DNA of 8,099 nt from Gemmatimonadales bacterium (lineage in GTDB: Bacteria > Gemmatimonadota > Gemmatimonadetes > Gemmatimonadales > GWC2-71-9), in contig JACCSZ010000199.1 in assembly GCA_013812695.1 (NCBI GenBank), forward strand, positions 1 to 8,099, read 5' to 3'. A program made the translations under genes and the position numbers. This document shows, one piece after another, positions 1 through 4,864 of the stretch. The notes below the pieces were generated by a model. It worked only from the letters and a program-made list of their open reading frames with translations. It was not told the DNA's origin and did no database searches. The stretch's first letter is position 1. Every line of letters begins with the position of its first letter.

Positions 1-881
1 TCGGCCTTGTACTCTTTCCCCTCGACCGCGGCCGTGGTCTGCTGCACCTGCCCGAACGCGCCGAACAGCACGTTGGCGAACGACCGGTTCATCGCCCGGC
101 ACATGATGATGGCCAGGATGAGGCCGCTGGAGCCGTCGAGCGCGCCCGCCGTGATCAGCAGTTTGTTGTCGAGGACGAAGCCCATCGCCACGGCGCTGAG
201 GCCGGCGTACGCGTTCAGGATCGCGATGACGGTCGGCATGTCGGCGCCGCCGATCGGGATGATCAGCAGCACGCCGAACGCCAGCGCGAGCACGATGATG
301 ACCGGGAAGACGGCCGGCGCCCACGCGGCGGTCGGATCCAGCACCAGCGCCACCCCGGCCACCACGGCGACGCCGAACAGGGCGAGGTTGGTGACGTTCT
401 GCAACGGATAGGTGACCGGCCGCTGCGGGATCCACTTGACCTCCTGCAGCTTACCGGCCGCCATCAGGCTCCCGGTGAACGTGAGGAAGCCGAGGATGAT
501 CTCGACGATGATCGCGGTCATCCGGAAAGCCGTGAGGTTCTCCGGGCCTTCGCCCAGCCAGAGGTAGTACTTGGCCGTGCCCACGAGCCCGGCGGCCAGG
601 CCGCCGAACGCGTGCGAGAGCGCGGTCCGCTGCGGCACCGCCGTGAGCGGCACCCGCGAGAGCGGCACGCCCACCGCCACACCGGCCACCAACGCCAAGA
701 CGATCCAGCCGTGGTGGACCACCTCGGGTTGCGCCCACGTGGCGGCGATGGCCAGCGCCATCCCAGCCACGCCCGCGTAGACGGCTTTCCGCGCGGTGGC
801 GGGCGCGTTCATCCAGTGGAGCGCGAACACGAAGAGGACCGTCGCGACGATGTACGCCAACTGCACGAAACCGTAGCTCAT
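1..881 (-). CDS. pntB: NAD(P) transhydrogenase subunit beta, partial (C-terminus beyond left edge)
   Basis: Beta subunit of the proton-translocating transhydrogenase of the inner membrane, which couples proton entry to hydride transfer from NADH to NADP+. The 293 residues present, read from the ATG at 881-879, hold the polytopic membrane domain. Family signatures are visible: SHAFGGLAAGLVG (89-101), IGGADMPTVIAILNAYAGL (210-228) and MCRAMNRSF (260-268). H90 lines up with the proton-pathway histidine His91 of E. coli PntB, and D214 and N223 match its conserved Asp213 and Asn222. The sequence stops in the linker after the membrane part (VEGKEYKA), so the C-terminal NADP(H)-binding domain III lies outside the window; full proteins have about 460 residues. 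The start overlaps the pntAB stop by 4 bases (ATGA) and has no clear Shine-Dalgarno of its own, so translation is probably coupled. Identification is secure. Confidence 0.96.
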   Translation of the reverse strand, partial: MSYGFVQLAYIVATVLFVFALHWMNAPATARKAVYAGVAGMALAIAATWAQPEVVHHGWIVLALVAGVAVGVPLSRVPLTAVPQRTALSHAFGGLAAGLVGTAKYYLWLGEGPENLTAFRMTAIIVEIILGFLTFTGSLMAAGKLQEVKWIPQRPVTYPLQNVTNLALFGVAVVAGVALVLDPTAAWAPAVFPVIIVLALAFGVLLIIPIGGADMPTVIAILNAYAGLSAVAMGFVLDNKLLITAGALDGSSGLILAIIMCRAMNRSFANVLFGAFGQVQQTTAAVEGKEYKA

Positions 882-1228
882 GGCTGGCTGCCGCGGCCGG
901 GCTTGGTGTCGGTCTTGAACATCTTCAGCATGCGGTCCGTGATGAGAAAGCCGCTGACGATGTTGGTCATCGAGGCGAACAGGGCGATTGCCCCGATCAG
1001 CCGGATCTCGCGCGGGTAGTCGGCGCCGGTCACGATGATCGAGCCGACGACGGCGATGGCGGAGATGGCGTTGGTGATCGACATCAGCGGCGTGTGCAGC
1101 AGCCGGCTGACGCGGCGGATCACGCCGAGCCCGATGAGCGAGGCGAGCACGAACACGAAGAGCTGGCCCCAGAGGTCGGCCGCGGGCGGGGCCTCGGCCG
1201 CGATGGCGGCCGCCACAGTCGCAATCAT
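878..1228 (-). CDS. pntAB: NAD(P) transhydrogenase subunit alpha, part 2 (membrane segment)
   Basis: Small membrane part of the split alpha subunit, 116 residues. It contributes the domain II helices that, together with PntB, form the proton channel. Three hydrophobic segments are visible, at about residues 20-39, 52-68 and 75-94. Conserved family stretches are HTPLMSITNAISAI (45-58) and NIVSGFLITDRMLKMF (89-104). In E. coli this segment is fused to the soluble NAD(H)-binding domain as one PntA; here it is a separate gene, as in Rhodospirillum rubrum and many other bacteria. The ATG at 1228-1226 overlaps the pntAA stop by 4 bases. It is preceded by GGGAGGG (1232-1238) only 3 bases upstream, a strong purine-rich ribosome site inside the end of pntAA. 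Its own stop overlaps the pntB start by 4 bases. Confidence 0.96.
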   Translation of the reverse strand: MIATVAAAIAAEAPPAADLWGQLFVFVLASLIGLGVIRRVSRLLHTPLMSITNAISAIAVVGSIIVTGADYPREIRLIGAIALFASMTNIVSGFLITDRMLKMFKTDTKPGRGSQP

Positions 1229-2376
1229 GCGCCCTCCCGGGCGAGCGCCTCGCGGGCGCGGGAGTGCCGCACCTCGCCGGCGTGGGTGACGAGCGCGCCC
1301 TGCTGGATGTCGTCGTCGAGATCGAGCGCGAAGGCGCCCTCCTTCGTGAAGGCCAGCAGGAACGCGGTGAGGTTGCGCGAGAACAGCAGGCTGGCGTGGA
1401 GCGGCATCGAGGCCGGGACGTTGAGCGGCGCCATGACGGTCACCCCGCCGACGGCGGTGGTCTCGCCCGGCCGGGATAGCTCGCAGTTTCCGCCGCCGTC
1501 CGCGCCCAGATCCACGATCACGGCGCCGGGCTTCATCGACCGCACCATCTCGGCCGTGACGAGCTTGGGCGCGAACACGCCGCCGATGAGCGCCGTCGTG
1601 ATGACTACGTCCGATTGCGCGATCTGGGCCGCGAGGATCTCTCCCTGCCGCGCCCGGTCCGCGTCCGACAGTTCCTTGGCATAGCCGCCGCCCGCCGCCG
1701 CGCTCTCGGCGAGCTCGATGCCGACGTACTTCCCGCCGACGCTCTCGATCTGTTCCTTGACCTCGGGCCGCACGTCGGTGGCGGTCACGTTCGCGCCGAG
1801 CCGCTTGGCCGTGGCGATCGCCTGAAGGCCGGCGACGCCGGCGCCGATGATGAAGACCTTGGCCGGCGGAACCATCCCGGCCGCCGTCATGAACATCGGG
1901 AAGTACTTGTTGAGCTCGGCGGCGGCCAGCAGGACGCCCTTGTAGCCGGTGATGTTGGCCATGGACGAGAGCGTGTCCATGCTTTGGGCGCGCGTGGTAC
2001 GCGGGATGGCGTCGGTGGCGAAGGCGGTGACGCCCCGGGCAGCCAGCGCCCGCACCGCGGCCAGATGGCGGAGCGGCATGAGCGATCCGAGGTAGACCGC
2101 GCCGGAGCGAAGCCAGGCGACCTCGTCGCGGCCGCCGTCGACCGACGGCGCCCCCACTTTGAGCGCGACATCGGCGCCGCCGAGCAGCGCGGTGGGATCC
2201 GCCTCGACGTCGACGCCGAGCTCGTGGTAGGCGTCGTCAGGATAGCCGGCCGAGACACCCGCCCCAGTCTCCATGGCGATCTGATACCCGGCCTGCTTGA
2301 GCTTCTTGCAGGATTCGGGCACCAGCGCCACGCGCCGCTCGCCCGGGGCGGTCTCCTTGGGCACACCGATGCGCAT
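1225..2376 (-). CDS. pntAA: NAD(P) transhydrogenase subunit alpha, part 1 (NAD(H)-binding, soluble)
   Basis: Cytoplasmic domain I of transhydrogenase, which binds NAD(H) and exchanges hydride with domain III of PntB. The 383 residues are the normal length for the split form. The N-terminus MRIGVPKETAPGERRVALVP is the alanine dehydrogenase/PntA signature. The RQD-loop region (TTRAQSMDTLSSMA, 127-140) retains the active-site residues known from R. rubrum: R126, Q131, D134 and S137 match its R127, Q132, D135 and S138. Y232 matches the mobile-loop Tyr235. The Rossmann nucleotide loop is IIGAGVAGLQA (176-186), with D201 after the second strand. GAVIVDLGADGGGNCE (284-299) is also typical. The ATG at 2376-2374 is supported by GGAG (2382-2385) 5 bases upstream. 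It is the first gene of the pnt set; the 75 bases upstream probably hold its promoter unless it is read through from the gene before. Identification is secure. Confidence 0.97.
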   Translation of the reverse strand: MRIGVPKETAPGERRVALVPESCKKLKQAGYQIAMETGAGVSAGYPDDAYHELGVDVEADPTALLGGADVALKVGAPSVDGGRDEVAWLRSGAVYLGSLMPLRHLAAVRALAARGVTAFATDAIPRTTRAQSMDTLSSMANITGYKGVLLAAAELNKYFPMFMTAAGMVPPAKVFIIGAGVAGLQAIATAKRLGANVTATDVRPEVKEQIESVGGKYVGIELAESAAAGGGYAKELSDADRARQGEILAAQIAQSDVVITTALIGGVFAPKLVTAEMVRSMKPGAVIVDLGADGGGNCELSRPGETTAVGGVTVMAPLNVPASMPLHASLLFSRNLTAFLLAFTKEGAFALDLDDDIQQGALVTHAGEVRHSRAREALAREGA

Positions 2377-2381
2377 CGGAA

Positions 2382-2385
2382 CTCC
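2382..2385 (-). promoter_or_regulatory. Shine-Dalgarno site of pntAA
   Basis: On the minus strand GGAG lies 5 bases before the ATG of pntAA. The good spacing, together with the conserved N-terminal protein sequence beginning at that ATG, fixes the start of the gene. Confidence 0.7.
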
Positions 2386-2400
2386 ACGTCGGGAAGGAAG

Positions 2401-2414
2401 GCCTAATCTTAGGC
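2401..2414. promoter_or_regulatory. Small perfect inverted repeat upstream of pntAA
   Basis: GCCTAA-TC-TTAGGC is a perfect 6-base inverted repeat with a 2-base centre, in the 75-base gap between the 608-residue gene and pntAA, ending 25 bases before the pntAA start codon. It is notably AT-richer than its surroundings. Read toward pntAA it contains TAAGAT, a 4-of-6 match to a -10 box, but no convincing -35 box lies 17 bases before it. It could be an operator or promoter element. As a terminator it is weak: the stem is short and is followed by CTTCCTTCCC rather than a T run. The function is not settled by sequence. Confidence 0.3.
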
Positions 2415-2425
2415 GCGCTTCAATG

Positions 2426-2451
2426 GCTCGACCAGAGCGGCGAGCTCGACC
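2426..2451. repeat. 8-base direct repeat pair with 18-base period
   Basis: GCTCGACC occurs at 2426-2433 and again at 2444-2451, the second copy touching the stop codon of the preceding gene. Paired direct repeats before a promoter can be regulator sites, but 8 bases in a GC-rich sequence may be chance. Confidence 0.25.
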
Positions 2452-4278
2452 TCACAACTTGATCTTCGGCAGCTTGAAGTCCGGCGCCAGCCCACCCGTC
2501 AACCGCTTGAGCTCCGCCTGGAGATCCGCTTCGACCTGGTCGAGCCGGGCTTGCTCGTCCGCGACCCGCTTCGTGGCGTCCGTCTGCACCGCGGCAATAC
2601 GCTGCTTCACCGGCTCCACCCTGCCCACCACGATGCTGTCCACCTTGGCGCGCACCATCGCTTCGGCCTTGGCCACCTCCTCGCCCACCACAGCCCTGAG
2701 CCGCCGCGCGATGGCGTCATCCAGGTTGCTCCTCACCGACAGCCTGGGCGCCCGGACGGTCCCGCTCACCTGGGCCTTCACGTCGAGCTGCTTGAGGCCG
2801 GACACCACCCGCCAGACAAGCTGCTCGAGATCGTTCGGCCGCCCGGCCGCGCTGTCACGCGCCCACGCCACCTCGTTCGAGGCGATCGACCAGCGGCCGA
2901 GCAGCCGGTCGCCACGGAGCGCGAAGGTGAGGTTCGCGGCGCCGGTGCCCGGCGCGATTCGGAACGGCAGCCCCGGGATGTCGAAGGATGGGAGTCGCAC
3001 GCCCCGGAGCCGCGCCGACACCGAGTCGCGCACGTCGGCCGCCCGGTGGTCCACCACGGCGCCAACGTCGAGACCCGCGATCACCGAGCCGGGCGCGTTC
3101 CGTCTGGCCGTCACGATCATCGGCTTGCCGTAGAGCGCGGGCGCCGAGGTGAGGCCCTGTACGTTCGCGGCGTAGGCGCCTTTGAGCGGGCCGTCCGCGA
3201 TCGTGAAGTCGACTTGGCCGACCCTGACCAGGAAGGTCGGCCAGTTGCGCGCCTTGGGGAATCGAACCGTGCTGCCGGCGGCCCGCAGGCGATCGGGTCC
3301 CGCGTCCTTGCGCGGCAGCAGGCCCGGCGGCATGTAATGCCGCGCCAGCTCGGCCCAGTACAGCGCCTGCTGAAAGCGGTCGACGCTCACCGTGCCGAAC
3401 AATGCGTTGCCGATGTCGGGCGCCGAGAAGCTGGGCAGCTTGAGCAGCGATCTGGCGAACGCGTAGTCCCGCTTCCGCGCCTCGTCGAGGCCCTGCACGC
3501 CGGTTCCCAGCAGCTTGACCCCCCGCCCCACGTTCTGACGCAGCCCGCTCAGCCGCCGCTGGGCCTGATCGAGCTGTTGAAGCGTCTGCTGGACCGACTG
3601 GATCGCCTGCCGGGTGCCGTCGAGACCGAGCTTGCGAGGGTCGGTTCCGGCCAGCCGGTCGGCCAGCGCGCGGGCCGTGTCCACGGTGCCCCGGACGTCC
3701 AGCGCCATGAAGCTTTGCTCGAGCGCCCGGCGGGTCGAGTCGGTGCGCGCGGCCAGGCCCTGCGCCGCCTGCACAGTGCCCAGTTGCGTGGGGTTCAACA
3801 CGAGTGACTTGATCGTGTCGAGCGGCGTGAGCTGGAGGAGCGGCACGTCGAACTGCCGGCTCCACTGCCGCACCGCCCGGAGCGCCTTCGGCGCGAATCC
3901 GTCGCCAGTAACGGGCCGGGCCGGCGTCTTTCGCAGCTTGCCGAAGCGCATCCCCTGCAGCGCGAATCGCTCCACCACGAGCTTCTTTTCGGCCAGCGCC
4001 TGAGGATTGAGCTTGAGCAGGATCCGGTCGGCCTCGATCAGGTTCTTGCGCGGCTCGAACGGGTCCGCCACCTGCAGGGCGCCGAGGTCCACCGACGCCT
4101 CCCTGGGAAGCAGGTCGAGCCGTCCGACGTCCACCTGGGTGCCCAGCAGCTCGGTGCTCACCTCCTCGGTGGTCTGCCGTGCGACAGGCTCCGCGAACAG
4201 GATCACGAGCGCCGCGATGAGCGCGAACAGCAACAACAACGGGCCGACCGCCTTCCAGCGGAAGATCTTGATCCGCAC
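2452..4278 (-). CDS. Uncharacterised membrane-anchored envelope protein, TIGR03545 family, AsmA-like layout
   Basis: A 608-residue protein of unknown function. Residues 1-10 are basic and are followed by one hydrophobic helix (about 11-29) ending in FAEP, which suggests an inner-membrane anchor with the bulk in the periplasm. Residues 35-115 (LGTQVDVGRLDLLPREASV, ALQVADPFEPRKNLIEADRI) match the start of TIGR03545, a rare family known only from outer-membrane bacteria. Residues about 222-250 and 555-593 look like coiled coils. VSGTVRAPRLSVRSNLDDAI (504-523) resembles the C-terminal repeats of AsmA-type lipid-transport or assembly proteins. From memory family members are nearer 555 residues, so this one is somewhat long. 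It uses a GTG start 2 bases after the stop of the TIGR03546-like gene, its usual partner, so the two are probably co-translated. An AsmA-like envelope role is inference. Confidence 0.85.
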   Translation of the reverse strand: MRIKIFRWKAVGPLLLLFALIAALVILFAEPVARQTTEEVSTELLGTQVDVGRLDLLPREASVDLGALQVADPFEPRKNLIEADRILLKLNPQALAEKKLVVERFALQGMRFGKLRKTPARPVTGDGFAPKALRAVRQWSRQFDVPLLQLTPLDTIKSLVLNPTQLGTVQAAQGLAARTDSTRRALEQSFMALDVRGTVDTARALADRLAGTDPRKLGLDGTRQAIQSVQQTLQQLDQAQRRLSGLRQNVGRGVKLLGTGVQGLDEARKRDYAFARSLLKLPSFSAPDIGNALFGTVSVDRFQQALYWAELARHYMPPGLLPRKDAGPDRLRAAGSTVRFPKARNWPTFLVRVGQVDFTIADGPLKGAYAANVQGLTSAPALYGKPMIVTARRNAPGSVIAGLDVGAVVDHRAADVRDSVSARLRGVRLPSFDIPGLPFRIAPGTGAANLTFALRGDRLLGRWSIASNEVAWARDSAAGRPNDLEQLVWRVVSGLKQLDVKAQVSGTVRAPRLSVRSNLDDAIARRLRAVVGEEVAKAEAMVRAKVDSIVVGRVEPVKQRIAAVQTDATKRVADEQARLDQVEADLQAELKRLTGGLAPDFKLPKIKL

Positions 4279-4280
4279 GG

Positions 4281-4798
4281 TCAGCTCGGCCGGAAGAGCT
4301 TGTACCAGTTGTACACCTGCGAGGCCGTGATCGCCCGGTAGAACTTCGACTGCTGCACGCGCGCGCCGATCGTCGCGCGGTAGCGGGCGACGCCGTACCG
4401 GGCGCGAAGAAAATCGGCACCGCCAGCGCCAGCCAGCCCACCACGCTCCCGAGCACCACGGTGTTGTTGAAGTTGGTGTACGGCACCAGCGCGATGTTGT
4501 ACCAGGAGGTCCAGAGCGCCCGAAGCGAGGGCGCCTGCAGCAGGCTCGCCCCGATCCGGTCGAACAGCGGATCGAGCAGGAAGCCCACCGGCACGAACAG
4601 CGCCCACCCGAGCATCCCGCCGCCGAACGACACGTTCAGGAGCACGATCAGCGCGACCACGATCAGGTTGTGCAGGTTAAGGAGCGGCGTCAGCCCGAGC
4701 GCAGCGCCGAGCGCGATGCCGGCGGCCACCTGCCCCGGCGTGCCCTCGGAATGCAGCGTCTTGATGAGCGCCTGAATCAGCTTGAGGAGGGTGAACAT
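4281..4798 (-). CDS. DUF2062-like membrane protein, TIGR03546 type, interrupted by one frameshift
   Basis: Small uncharacterised membrane protein, the regular partner of TIGR03545. From the ATG at 4798-4796 the first frame gives 131 good residues. LHSEGTPGQVAAGIALGAAL (15-34) and GLTPLLNLHNLIVVAL (35-50) are DUF2062-type, and hydrophobic segments lie at about 42-56, 60-77 and 112-131. Past IFF (4406) that frame turns into arginine-rich nonsense. A neighbouring frame continues with RARYGVARYRATIGARVQQS and ends YKLFRPS at the TGA 4283-4281, 2 bases before the next gene. The 518-base span is one base short of whole codons; restoring a base near 4403-4413 gives 172 residues, about the family length. 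No clear Shine-Dalgarno precedes the ATG. An assembly error or a real 1-base deletion is likelier than programmed shifting. Family membership is recalled, not searched. Confidence 0.82.
4400..4414 (-). other. Frameshift site in the TIGR03546-like gene
   Basis: On the minus strand the two coding frames meet around ATTTTCTTCGCGCCC. Adding one base to the four-T run (AAAA at 4410-4413 on the plus strand) would give VPIFLRARYGV; adding one after the two Phe codons would give VPIFF, one residue and ARYGV. Both restore a single frame. No X XXY YYZ slippery heptamer is present in phase, which argues against programmed -1 frameshifting. Confidence 0.75.
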
Positions 4799-4864
4799 GG
4801 TCCGGGCAAGGAGTGGGTGAAACGAATGGACTTTCGGAGGGCCGCGGGATATCCTCCACCGCTT
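4799..4864. promoter_or_regulatory. Divergent intergenic region between the TIGR03546-like gene and thrA
   Basis: These 66 bases separate two genes read in opposite directions and so must hold or border both promoters, unless these lie inside the genes. I see no convincing -35/-10 pair on either strand, and no room for a threonine leader peptide with an attenuator hairpin like E. coli thrL. Visible marks are AAGGAG (4808-4813, plus strand) and the 8-base palindrome GGATATCC (4848-4855) just before the thrA ATG. Confidence 0.5.
4808..4813 (+). promoter_or_regulatory. Shine-Dalgarno-like AAGGAG bearing on the thrA start
   Basis: AAGGAG is the only strong ribosome-site sequence before thrA. It is 12 bases from the in-frame ATG at 4826, 3 bases from an in-frame GTG at 4817, and 51 bases from the ATG at 4865 that best fits the protein family. 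It therefore raises the possibility of an extended N-terminus. Confidence 0.35.

Noticed and set aside
1615..2406. A 263-codon plus-strand open frame opposite pntAA
   Set aside because: It lies wholly antisense to a secure gene and has no recognisable domain; it is a GC-driven shadow.
2395..2416. Rho-independent terminator after the 608-residue gene
   Set aside because: The only hairpin (2401-2414) has a 5-6 base stem and is not followed by a T run in the direction of transcription, so it does not meet the usual form.
4400..4414. Programmed -1 ribosomal frameshifting in the TIGR03546-like gene
   Set aside because: The bases at the junction do not form a slippery heptamer in the correct phase, re-pairing of the Phe tRNA would need a first-position mismatch, and I see no obvious downstream stimulatory structure. 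A missing base explains the data more simply.
4670..4864. A 65-codon upstream extension of thrA
   Set aside because: It runs through the start of the opposite-strand membrane gene and has no aspartokinase-like sequence; known aspartokinases begin a few residues before KFGG. Only the last 13 codons (from 4826) remain a possible alternative.
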